Source: Adiantum capillus-veneris (taxonomy: Eukaryota; Streptophyta; Polypodiopsida; Polypodiales; Pteridaceae). Taken from it: a DNA stretch of 64,000 bases. Positions within the stretch are counted from its first letter, which is position 1. Every line of letters starts with the position of its first letter. The notes beneath the pieces are model-generated. The model was not told the DNA's origin, did not search any database, and saw only the letters and a list, made by a program, of their open reading frames with translations. Shown piece by piece: positions 44,466 to 53,709 of the stretch. The DNA lies in the NCBI GenBank assembly GCA_014529385.2, contig CM043960.1, forward strand, positions 75,177,910 to 75,241,909, written 5' to 3'. The position numbers and the translations under genes are program-made.

Positions 44466-45350
44466 TCATCTTATCATTTCCCGCATCTTTAGCAGTGATT
44501 CGTACCTTGCATGTAGGTTCAGCATTGTCGGGCCAAAGATATCTGTATTCATGGTGAAGAACCCCGTATAGAATGCTTCTTCAAAATCTTGGAGGTGATA
44601 GGATGGTAGAAACATGATTCTTTGGTACAGCGCATGTATCACCTCCTTGGAAGGCTGACCTGACAGATCGTAAGCACATCTATATGTATCTTGGAAGAAG
44701 AATATGCTGTCGGTCACCTGGCCCGGCTTGAAGGTCTCGAACACTGCTAGGATGGTTCTGCAGATTTTTCTCATCATAATGCATGTAAGGTCAGGTGAGC
44801 CAGTGAACAATTTTATGACGCCTGTTAGGGTTTTCACCATGTATTGGACACTTATTCTCTGACCTGCCTTCACGCCTGGCAGCTTTGGGTAATTCAGCCA
44901 AGTGGGTTGGCTTCTTTGCAAAATTTCTTGTGCCTTCCACGTCCTAACCCTTGGTAGAGGACAGAAGCTGAGGTTGTCACTGATATGTTTAGGTGCCTCT
45001 ACCAAGTGGATTAGGTATTGTGGGTACTTGGTAAGCCAAGACTTCCTCCACTTTGGCTGAGAATCCACTATGAGCTTAACTCCTTCTAGCCTCGAGGTGT
45101 CTGCATTGTAGAGAGGTACCGTTGGCTCTTCTCTGATTAGACTGTTTATTGTTACTGCTTCAAACTTCAGCAATGGATACAGGAGAGAGGGTTGAAGCCA
45201 CTCGCGCCTGAGATTGTTGGCGTCGATCTTCCGAATTGTCATAGATTTGAAGACCCTCTGCTCCCATTCCAAGGCTTCCTTTGTGCTTTCTCTTAGCTCT
45301 GCCTCTATTGCCTTACGTAATTTTTCCTCCTCTTCTTGTGTTAGATCCTA
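44466..45350 (-). CDS. Element E extra ORF, conserved C-terminal domain (ORFx3)
   Basis: An open frame of 268 residues from the Met at 45272, with upstream in-frame sequence LTQEEEEKLRKAIEAELRES to about 45345. Conserved blocks shared with element A: WEQRVFKS, CPLPRVRTWKAQEIL, QPTWLNYPKLPG, YMVKTLTGVIKLF, MMRKICRTIL, YDLSGQPSKEVI and FEEAFYTGFFTMN. No family is recognised. It is predicted soluble, with many aromatic residues. It ends at TGA 44466, about 36 bases before the polypurine tract, so it is the last coding unit of the element. Confidence 0.65.
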
Positions 45351-46695
45351 CCGCTCTTGAGAGGATCCTGCTATGCTTTCCTCTTGCATGGGTGTTGTCC
45401 ACAGGATCTGCCACATTTTCGAGGTCAATGCCCTCATTGACGGCTGGCCCTGATCTTTCTGCCTCTGCTTGTTGCTGGCCTTTCAACTCCTTAATTTTCC
45501 TGAGGAGTGTCTGCTTTTCCGCTTCAACTTCTTCGCCCATATTCACGAGGAGGTCATTAAGTTCAGCGTTTACTCTTTCCGCCTCCTCGAGCTTTATCTT
45601 TATGCTCTCCACTTCTTCTTGTAGGGCTTTCTGGTTGTCCTCCATTCTTGTTTGCATTGCGATAGAACCTTCAACCATCATTAACCTTTGCTTTTTCTCG
45701 AGAGTCAGCTCCTTCTGAAGTTCCTGCATTTGCTCTTCATATATTTGACTCTCGGAAATGATTTGAGTCGAGCTCGTAGCTCTAACTCTAGCAGGTGATG
45801 CTCGCAACCTCTGGATGGTTTGATCTTTGACTTTTAATTGGTCCTTGAGCTCAAGGACTTCATCCAGGCTTGCTTCATGTTCTATCTCTGCCTTTTCCTT
45901 GGCATTTCTCATGGCCTCTACTTCTTTTGTTTCTTCTACCAGCTGTAGTGTTAGATTATCCTGTTCTTTTTCAGCATCCCGCAATGACTTGCTGAGCTGC
46001 AGACACTCTTCTTCAGCTGCTACTAGTATTCTTTTTGTTGCTGCCTCATTTGCTTCTTCCATTGCTCGGCAGTTTTGTAGAGTCGTTGCAAGGCTGGCCT
46101 GCAGGTCATCTTCTCTCTCTTTTTGCCTTTGGCTTTGTGCCTGCAGAGAATCCACTTCCTTTTTGATTTGTTCTTTAGTGGCTTTGAGAGTCGTCATTTC
46201 TTCCTCTAAAGCCATGGATTGTGCTCGCAATCCGGCTAGCTTTGTCATCACCACGTCCCAGTCATTGGAGGGCGGGTGCAGGTCTACAGTGTCTGTAGCA
46301 ATTTCTTTAAGTTCCACTAGCCAGATGCCTTGCATTTGATCTTTATGCCCTGTTCTTGCCAAGTCGAATGTGATTGTGGCGGCTTCTTCCTTTGTATAGC
46401 CTGCAGCTAGCAGGTCCAAAAATGCATAATAGGCCTCGTCTAATCCTTTTTTCTCAGACTCAAGCTTGGCCTCTTCCTTTGGCTCAGGTTTTTGCCTTTG
46501 CTCTTGCTCCTCAGCTTGCCTTTCTTCTTGTTTGTCCTCAGCCTCCTTATCTTCTGGTGGAGGGCTGCTAGGAGGTGGTGAGGACGGTGGAGATGGCTGT
46601 GGGCTGGGTTTAGGGCTATCTGGTAAAGCTGCCAATTTTCCCTTTAAGTCCCTGTCTGCTTTCGTTTCTTTCCCCTTATTTGCTTTCTTGTTCAT
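45313..46695 (-). CDS. Element E extra ORF, coiled-coil part (ORFx2)
   Basis: An intact 460-residue frame. Residues ~1-30 are Lys-rich, ~27-50 Pro/Ser-rich (DSPKPSPQPSPPSSPPPSS) and ~50-85 Glu/Gln-rich. A short globular part follows (DEAYYAFLDLLAAGYTKEEA, GIWLVELKEIATDTVDLHPP), then a long heptad-patterned coiled coil from ~150 to ~425. It overlaps ORFx1 by 20 bases in another frame, so the two may be one protein separated by a frameshift, or use programmed shifting. An intact 1.4-kb frame inside an otherwise broken element is notable. Confidence 0.65.
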   Translation of the reverse strand: MNKKANKGKETKADRDLKGKLAALPDSPKPSPQPSPPSSPPPSSPPPEDKEAEDKQEERQAEEQEQRQKPEPKEEAKLESEKKGLDEAYYAFLDLLAAGYTKEEAATITFDLARTGHKDQMQGIWLVELKEIATDTVDLHPPSNDWDVVMTKLAGLRAQSMALEEEMTTLKATKEQIKKEVDSLQAQSQRQKEREDDLQASLATTLQNCRAMEEANEAATKRILVAAEEECLQLSKSLRDAEKEQDNLTLQLVEETKEVEAMRNAKEKAEIEHEASLDEVLELKDQLKVKDQTIQRLRASPARVRATSSTQIISESQIYEEQMQELQKELTLEKKQRLMMVEGSIAMQTRMEDNQKALQEEVESIKIKLEEAERVNAELNDLLVNMGEEVEAEKQTLLRKIKELKGQQQAEAERSGPAVNEGIDLENVADPVDNTHARGKHSRILSRAVGSNTRRGGKIT

Positions 46696-47914
46696 CTAGC
46701 AATGTCTGCCTTATCTGCTCCACTTCCTCCTCGGTGAAAGGGACATGGGGAATGTTTTCCGCTGCAACATCAAGAATCTCGAAATTCTTGATATAATCTT
46801 CAAAGCGGTCCCTCTGCACTCGTCTGGATGATCCGGACATAGACTCGAGAGATGGCTTCCAGAGTTCGTTTAAATCATCTTTGAGGGCTCTTTCTGCTCG
46901 GAAACTCTCCATCAGCCTCTCGAGTCTTGCTGCTTTTTGAGACCTGGTTTCTTTGGCCGGCACTTGAGCAGACTCCTTCTTTCCTTTCTTCTGCTCAGGT
47001 TGTTCCTCTTCAACTGGCTCTAACCGTCTCTTCAATCTCGTAGCCACCCTTGGCGCTCTTTGTGGCTCATCTTCCTTGTCTTCTTTTACCCTTAGCCAAT
47101 CATTCTGAGATGGTGGGTCAGACCACCTTCCTTTAGCGTGTAGTGCTACATAAACCACGTTGGTTATCAGTTCTCTTGGCACTATGTAGGTTGGATTTTT
47201 GTTGCCCATCTTTACCAAGTTGTCATGTATATATGCCGCATAGTTGATTATCTTTGGGGTGCCTTTTGTCATTGCCCAAGTAAACGTCGTGGCAATTGCA
47301 CCGGGCGGCATCCTGTACTTCTGTGGCCTCTTAGTGCACATGTGGAAGTACTGGTTGTACAACTGGCACATAATTGCCACTTTTGGGTTGGCAATATCTT
47401 CAAAGGTGTAATTGGCCTTTTTCTCTTTGTACACCTTGACTTCGTCCCTTCTTTTTGTTACATTGTCTCCTTGATTGGAGAGGTCTAGTTGCATGGGCTA
47501 CAACCCGCTCCGTGATTATGATCTCTGTATCTGGTCTGCCTTGTAAATCTGTCACCTTGGCCACTCCATTCTCTTTGATGCTTGTTACAAACTCCCATAC
47601 TCTTTTGATGTCCACCCTGCTGGTATCGCTTTGAAGTAGTTATGGAGGTCAATTTTCTCCAAGTAGCCGACCATCTTGCTTCATACAAATTCATTGAGCT
47701 CTCTTGGCAGCATTGGCAGCTCTATTACATTGCCTTCATTGTCTTTGAACACTCCCTGGTAGATCCTTAGGTCATTGGACTCTAACAGATCCTCTTGTAT
47801 CCAGGTGCTCGTGGGCTTTAATGTTCCTTCTGGAATGACAAAGGGTTCCACCTCGTCCAAATAATCTTTGATTGTCATTCTTTTCTTCTTTGCCAGTGAC
47901 TTCGAGGCTGCCAT
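46676..47914 (-). pseudogene. Element E extra ORF, N-terminal domain (ORFx1, frameshifted)
   Basis: From Met at 47914 (MAASKSLAKKKRMTIKDYLD) the frame ends at 47681, shifts (47615-47485) and resumes at 47494-46676. Shared with element A: DIKRVWEFVTSIKENGVAKV with DLQGRPDTEIIITERVVA, then CQLYNQYFHMCTKRPQKYRM and AIATTFTWAM. A basic segment (LKRRLEPVEEEQPEQKKGKK) and a helical region (EEEVEQIRQTLLDEQESK) follow. The N-terminal domain tentatively resembles the plant-transposon-protein domain noted for A. It could be a DNA- or capsid-binding protein. Confidence 0.6.
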
Positions 47915-48080
47915 AGATCCTGTTGCACTCAGTAATCCAAAGTTAGCGTTTTTTCCATATTAGCTGCGAAACTGAGTTTTACTTATCGAAATGACTTGAA
48001 AATTGGAAATTATAGCTTAAAAGAAACTTGTGAAGCTGTGCATGTGCTCACAGTGCAAATCTGGCCAAAAATTTCTATTT
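47915..48080 (-). other. Spacer between palindrome array and ORFx1 of element E
   Basis: About 165 bases separate the first palindrome from the ORFx1 start. I see no TATA box I would defend. If the array acts as a promoter or enhancer, the start of transcription should lie here. Confidence 0.35.
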
Positions 48081-48960
48081 AGACATCCTATGCGTAGGAT
48101 GTCTTTTTCATCAGAATTGGTTCATACTTGACATGCAAGTAGTGTAAGGCTCATGGAACATGGCTATATGCTTGGATTTGAATTTGGATATGAAAAAGTG
48201 GATTTTTGGGCTGATTCAGGCTTTAGGTCACAATTTGGGTAGAATGTCCATCATAGGTAGCAATTGATGTCCAAATGGGTTGAAAATTGGTATATGGGCT
48301 CATTGCACCATGGTATTGGCTCCCATGATGTCATTCCTTGCATAGAAGGCTAAATTTATGCTGGAGACATCCTTCGCGTAGGATGTCTTTTTCATCGGAA
48401 TTGCATGAAACTTGTTCTGTGGGTTGTCCTTGGCCTATGGAACATGGCCCTGTTCTTGGATTTGAAATAGGACAAGATTTGATGCTTGTAAGGCTTTGTG
48501 AGGTGTTTTTGGGCTCAAAAAGTGTATCTTGAAGGTGTTGGGGGTCAAAAGTGATTAGAATGGCTTCAAACTTGTCGTATGTGCTCTTGATGATGAGGTA
48601 ATTAGATCTGGAATGATAAAACATCCCTTCCATGCCAAAAAGGTCCATTAGACATCCTACGCGTAGGATGTCTATTTCATCCTTTTTTCTCCCTGACCAC
48701 ACAGATTGTTTGCTAATGTGTATGTGAGTGTGTTGAGCAACTTTCATGAGATTTGGACAAGATTTGGTAGGTCAATGGCCCATTATTGCCTCTATGCCCT
48801 AACTTTGCATTTTTCCATTCATATGAGGTCAAATCTGGTCCAAATGTGATGAAACTTGGTGTATGGCTTGTAAATGTCATTCAGAACATGTGCATGATGA
48901 AAATTGTTGAGGTTTGTGCCAAAAAGTTCCCTTGAGACATCCTACGCGTAGGATGTCTCA
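48081..48960. repeat. Palindrome array of element E (285-bp spacing)
   Basis: Four palindromes are centred at about 48092, 48376, 48661 and 48946, with intervals of 284, 285 and 285. 48933-48960 is a perfect 28-bp palindrome and 48649-48674 a perfect 26-bp one, with half-site AGACATCCTACG. 48081-48104 and 48365-48388 have one mismatched pair each. Between them the ~260-bp bodies share only phrases (TTTTTCATC.GAATTG, GAAACTTG, TTGGGCT), so this is an old tandem repeat in which only the palindrome is preserved. It lies just upstream of ORFx1. Confidence 0.9.
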
Positions 48961-49424
48961 TGGTGATTTTTTTTTAGTGCTAGTGCTCCCATTGCTTGCC
49001 CTTTGCCCCCCTAAGTCCCTTTTGAGCCTAATTTCAACAAAAAAGTCAAATGGATAGAGTATAACTCCCTGTGTGGACTTCAGAGCCTTCGAGCTGTTTT
49101 TTGACTTTTGAAGTGTTTTTTGGCGATGAAATTTTTCAATGTTGGTCTCCATAGCTTCCCAATCCCTTGGGGATCCTTGCCATATGGTTTTTGTCGACTT
49201 TGGCTTCACCGGAGCTCCATTTGGCAATTTGTCGCTCTAGAAGCACCCGTGGTTGCGTTTACATACCTTTGATGATTTGTCCACCATAGGACTTGGTTGT
49301 TGATGGTGTAGGAAAGACGCTCGTGAAGTTTGGTGGCAAACGAACTTACGGTTTGGCCGCAAGTGCATTTTGACGCTTTGTGTGTCTGATGCCGTTTCTG
49401 AGGTTTAGTGCCGCTTCGGGTCAC

Positions 49425-49616
49425 GCGGGTCATATAGACTTGTCGAGCATGTCAAGATGCTCCTACCCATGAATTTTGGTAGCATTTGGTCGCCGTTTCG
49501 TCGATTTCCCATTTGGTCATGCGGGTCATATAGACTTGTCGAGCATGTCAAGATGCTCCTACCCATGAATTTTGGTAGCATTTGGTCGCCGTTTCGTCGA
49601 TTTCCCATTTGGTGGA
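49425..49616. repeat. 96-bp tandem duplication
   Basis: Two head-to-tail copies start GCGGGTCATATAGACTTG at 49425 and 49521 and appear identical over their length, so the event is recent. Confidence 0.9.
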
Positions 49617-49983
49617 CTCTTGCGGATTTCTGGGAATTAGGGTTTTTCCTGATGGTTTCCCACTGCCTTTGTCTATCCAGGACTGGTCTCCTAGACTAGG
49701 GTAAGCTGCTGATGAAGTCTTGTTTCTTTCGGGTTAGCAGTTAGGCCGTCGTCTCTACTTGCAGGTCTCTATCGCTCGCTTTGTGTGTGACCCCTACGCT
49801 AGTTTTCGCGACATAACGACAAACATGCGCGAAAAGCTCAAGGTGGTGAGCCTACCTCTCATGTCTGGAGCTCGTCGGGTAGTCGTGTGCGTCGTAGAAG
49901 CTGCTGGAAAGTCGATCCGCTCTAGGTGGCAGAAGCATTCTCCACAAAGTCAATAGTGAAAATGAGCTAAAATTGGGGTGAAA

Positions 49984-50118
49984 ATTTCTTATAATGGAGG
50001 TCCCCGAACCACTTTTCATGAAATTTGGCATGTGCTCCTATCTTCTTGCACAATTTCTTATAATGGAGGTCCCCGAACCACTTTTCATGAAATTTGACAT
50101 GTGCTCCTATCTTCTTGC
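49984..50118. repeat. 68-bp tandem duplication
   Basis: Two copies start AATTTCTTATAATGGAGG at 49984 and 50052. One difference is visible (TTTGGCATG against TTTGACATG). Confidence 0.9.
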
Positions 50119-51068
50119 AAGATGAGGTTTAGGCTCAAAAATTTCTTGATTTGGACTCCGTTTGCTCTATTTACCAGAAACTTGGCATTTCGGTCAAAAC
50201 CTGGCCAAAACACGCTTTCCACTCCAGTCTCATAATTGCACCCCCACTGTACCATAGGTTGTCCTATAGTCATTGATCATCACCATATTTTTTGTTTTTC
50301 ATTACGACTGTTTTTCAGCTGCTTTTTGTATTTTTGAAGTTTTTCTGCCGAAAATTAGCAAAATTAAAAGAAAAATAGCAAACCAAACCCAGAAAATCCC
50401 CAAAAATCATAATAAATCACAAACATCACCGCAGAACATTATATACACTCACATGCAATTTTTATGGCCGGACTTCTCTGTTTTACCAATATTTTGCCCG
50501 AAAAATGGCTATTTCTACTTATATACACACACCTAGGGGCTTGATTTGGCGTTTGGCCCCATATACCTGTAGATTCATGCTGTAGAAGGTCATATGTGCT
50601 TGGGTTACTCCAGAAAATTTTGCAATCAAACAACAACCCTTAAAATAGTCGAAAATCATGCCCTTTTTTGTTGTTTCTGTCATTGGTTCCGCATTTGAGA
50701 GTGCCTCTAGAATGCCTCCCCCCCTCCTAGCCAGAGTCCTCCCGGACGACAAGGTTTCGCCTTGGAGTATGTGTCGTGCATAGGTTGAAAAATTTGTGCT
50801 AATGCCTGGCCGATTAATGTGGCCCTATTTTATGCATACTCGGTCAATGCATGGAAAAATTAATGCTGTGCAAGAGAAGGGAATAAGCAAAATGCTTATT
50901 GGCATTCGCCATCGAGGTTTCCTGCTTTCTTTGCAAGTAATAGTTGTAACTCTACTGCTCTCTCTTTAATTGTCTTTTTGGCAAAAGGCAATTGCTTTGC
51001 CGACGTTGTTGATGGAGTCGTAGCTATGTCTAAGGATAGAATTGGCGGGGATGTAATGGCTATGGGCC

Positions 51069-51536
51069 TTATGGCCTTGACTTTCCATTGGTATTGTGTT
51101 GATGCCTTTTTTTGTAGATGTTTGGCTCTTGCTTTTTGGCCACTGGTTTGTCTTTCATCGGCATCCACTTATGTCGGTTCTTCTTTTTGAAATGCAGACG
51201 TCTGCCTTCCATTGTTGCTTGTACTGCAGGTAGTTTCTTTTGCTTTGGTATCCAAATGTGAGTGACATTTGGGTTATGGATAAGCATTTTCTTTGGGATC
51301 CACATTCGTTTTATGCCCTTGGTTTGGGGTTGAACCGTCTGCTTTGTTGGAATACGTTTGTTACATTTTTGTTTTTCTACCATTGCATTTCTATCCTTCC
51401 GCATCCATACTTGTTTACCTTGTTTTGGTAGCCTAGATTTTTGCATTGTGGCCGGTGACTGCATCTGTCTGTAATTAGCATGGTTGGCTTTTACCTGATA
51501 TTTGGTCTCGGGTTTCCTGTTGCTCATTGATGGCAT
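51069..51536 (-). pseudogene. Element E basic tail with W-P-K repeats
   Basis: A 155-residue Lys/Gln-rich frame with VWMRK, RMWIPKK, HIWIPKQ and KWMPMK motifs spaced about 20-35 residues apart. Together with the KIWVPK and QIWVPK of element A this makes a family-specific repeat. It follows the second protease after a stop and a frame change. Confidence 0.55.
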
Positions 51537-51655
51537 TCGTGTTTTTGGCTCTGTTGCCAGTGATGCATGGCTTGCAGTTGAGCATGATGGTATTGCTGAG
51601 CAAAAGCTATCACCTGTCGTTCATGTTCATGTTGAATTTTGACATCCTTTGCTTT

Positions 51656-52156
51656 TCAATCTATCTGCACATTGTATGCTTTTTGCCAAGGTTGCCCTAG
51701 CATCATTGGGTGTTGTGTGCTTTCATCTGTCACCACATAGAATTTGTGTGGATAGATATATTGATGTATCTGTACATGCAATATAGTCCATCCCAATGTT
51801 GTCAATGGGTGTGATGTGCTACTTTCCAGCACTTGGGGAGTAGGATGAAGTTGATGTGTGACTGTGAGCTGTTGGTATAATCCGTAAGAGATCAAATTTG
51901 CTTGAGCACCCGAATCAAGCAAAGCTGTTGATCCCACTTGATTGTTGCCCACTTTGACCGCAATTATTGGCTCCACTATTTCCTCCTCCAACTCAGCCAG
52001 TCGAATGGCATTGATTCGCAATGGTGCTCCACTTTTTTGTTGTTGTCGCAGAAGCCGTCTTTTTGCAATGCGTTCTTGTGCTTCGGCTTGAGCTTCCTCT
52101 CGTACTCTCTCTTTTTCCTTCATTCGTTGTTTTCCTTGATGAATTTGTTGGAGCAT
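51656..52156 (-). CDS. Element E second protease-like domain downstream of integrase
   Basis: 166 residues. Residues 1-60 form a charged helical linker. The retropepsin-like domain starts with IIAVKVGNNQ. The active-site loop is ALLDSGAQANLISYG with Asp81-Ser82-Gly83, followed by PLTTLGWTILHVQI and HPMMLGQPWQKAY. It matches element A 34657-35160 in all blocks, but here the catalytic triplet is intact. Only a TAG at 52205-52207 separates it from the integrase C-terminus, so the ancestral product was probably an integrase-protease fusion. A second protease after integrase is not part of the standard Ty3/gypsy order. Confidence 0.7.
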   Translation of the reverse strand: MLQQIHQGKQRMKEKERVREEAQAEAQERIAKRRLLRQQQKSGAPLRINAIRLAELEEEIVEPIIAVKVGNNQVGSTALLDSGAQANLISYGLYQQLTVTHQLHPTPQVLESSTSHPLTTLGWTILHVQIHQYIYPHKFYVVTDESTQHPMMLGQPWQKAYNVQID

Positions 52157-52204
52157 CTCTTGTGTGAGTGGTAGATGATACCTCCTCAGTTGACATCCAC
52201 TAAT

Positions 52205-52640
52205 CTAGTTTGGCATTTCTTCACCTGCTAATGTAGCAAGCTTGAAAGCTCCACTTTGTGATCGATCACTAATCACAAATGGTCCCAGTCCGCGCTTTTT
52301 AAGTTTCTTGGCATGTTGTTTTAAGGTATAAACAAGTACGTAATCACCTGTTTTAAACTCTTTGGTACGCACATGCTTGTCAAAAAATTCCTTTTGTCTT
52401 CTTTTTTTAGCATAGATTGACGCAACAGCTCGTAAGCGGAGTTCATCTAGCTTTTCAAGATCATCAATCCTTGAAGAGATCTCATGCCTTGTCCATTCCA
52501 AGCTTGTTACTACTCGTAGAGTTGGGATTAAAAACTCTATGGGTAGTATAGCATTTAGGCCAAACACCATGTTGTATGGTGTTGTTCCTATTGATGTTTT
52601 GTAAGCTACCTTGTATGTGCAAATGTATGCGCATACTCGA
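52205..52640 (-). pseudogene. Element E integrase C-terminal part
   Basis: From KVAYKTSIGTTPYNMVFGLN to ILPIEFLIPTLRVVTSLEWT, then YAKKRRQKEFFDKHVRTKEF, KTGDYVLVYTLKQHA and GPFVISDRSQSGAFKL, ending at a stop where relatives read WISGCQL. This is the end of the catalytic core plus the C-terminal domain. The DDE residues are missing because a deletion joins this segment to protease 1 at about 52620-52640. The 5' part of the open frame (to 52759) is out-of-frame protease sequence. Confidence 0.75.
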
Positions 52641-53676
52641 TTCCGTACGAAGTGACAATTACTTTTTCTAAGAGTTCTAGAGGCTTTTCCATGAACCCAT
52701 CTGCCAATTGCAGTTTCATTTTGGTATCCCTCAAAGCTGGTTTTCCCCATTTTTTCCAAATTTCTTTGGTGGCGATAGAAACCCCCACTCCACTGTCAAC
52801 AATAGCCTTGGAGACTACTCCTTGGAATTCTACCAGTAGCGTAGTGTTTTTGTCTTCTCCCTCACAATATTCTCCAACCTTATTCAATGGTATTGGCCTA
52901 GTGTTTAGATTAGGCCTGCCTAATTCCCTGATCCCTTCTTGTAGCTTCAAGTTGGGGTCTTTCACTCCAAATTTTTCTAGGCATTTTACTAATGTGGTCC
53001 ACATGTTTGGCCTTAACCTTAGGAGTTCTGCCAACGTGATTGTGCATGCCACCGGGGTGGATAACAACTCAATCAATCCTTGTGAATCCATCACCTTGTT
53101 AGAAGAAAGTCTTTGAGATGGGATTGCTCTCACTTCCGACTTAGCTTCGCACTCTCCTAGGTAAGAGAGTAAAGTTCTCAAAGAGTCTGGTTGGATGTGC
53201 CCCGAACTAATAGATCCTTGGTCTCCCCCTTGTGAATGTATCTCAAAGTTTATCTGCGATCTTGCCTCAAATTCTTCAATAGGAGGTAAGATCACATTCT
53301 TTTCTCTTCTCGTGCTATTCATGTGGTTACTTGTCCTATCAGCCCCGTTGGCCTCACGGATTTTCTTCCACAGATCATTTAGACCGTTACCGTCCTTACC
53401 CATTTCTGTCAATATTTTAGGCTGGAACCCGTCACTTGCCCCATCGGTGGTATTTGGCACTATGATAGGCTCTCCCTTGTTCTTGTAATCATTAGTGAGT
53501 CTCTCCTTTGTTTCCTCATGTTTCTCTAATGTTGGTTGGATAGGGGTTGGAGCTGGTGCTTCGTGACAATTTGCAGGTTTACCCAACGGTTCTTCCATCG
53601 ATGATTGAGACGTCTCAATTATCTTTTTACACATATCCAACCTTTGTTTTTCTATTTCTACATATGGATAAGTCAT
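52606..53676 (-). pseudogene. Element E protease 1 and preceding linker
   Basis: A 356-residue frame. Residues ~1-200 are a low-complexity linker between gag and protease. A conserved stretch (VACTITLAELLRLRPNMW) precedes the protease. The active-site loop AIVDSGVGVSIATKEIW has Asp at about residue 294, followed by MKLQLADGFMEKPLELLEKV. It is cut after EYAHTF by the deletion that joins it to integrase. It matches element A 32300-32560. Confidence 0.75.
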
Positions 53677-53709
53677 CCACCTTTGTTCTTGGGTTTGGTT
53701 CTTTTTAAG

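Larger units (their letters stand above)
48961..51068 (-). other. Element E internal non-coding region
   Basis: About 2.1 kb between the basic tail and the palindrome array, matching in position the non-coding region 35601-37140 of element A. It contains a 96-bp tandem duplication (49425-49616) and a 68-bp tandem duplication (49984-50118), described separately. No domain-bearing ORF was found. Confidence 0.5.

Noticed and set aside
45281-46339. Plus-strand Ser/Leu-rich ORFs
   Set aside because: They are the antisense shadow of the coiled-coil ORF on the minus strand (45313-46695).
48081-48960. Periodic palindromic repeats suggesting a CRISPR-like array
   Set aside because: Spacing is 285 bp with a decayed repeated body, not short unique spacers. 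There are no cas genes and the setting is a plant retroelement.
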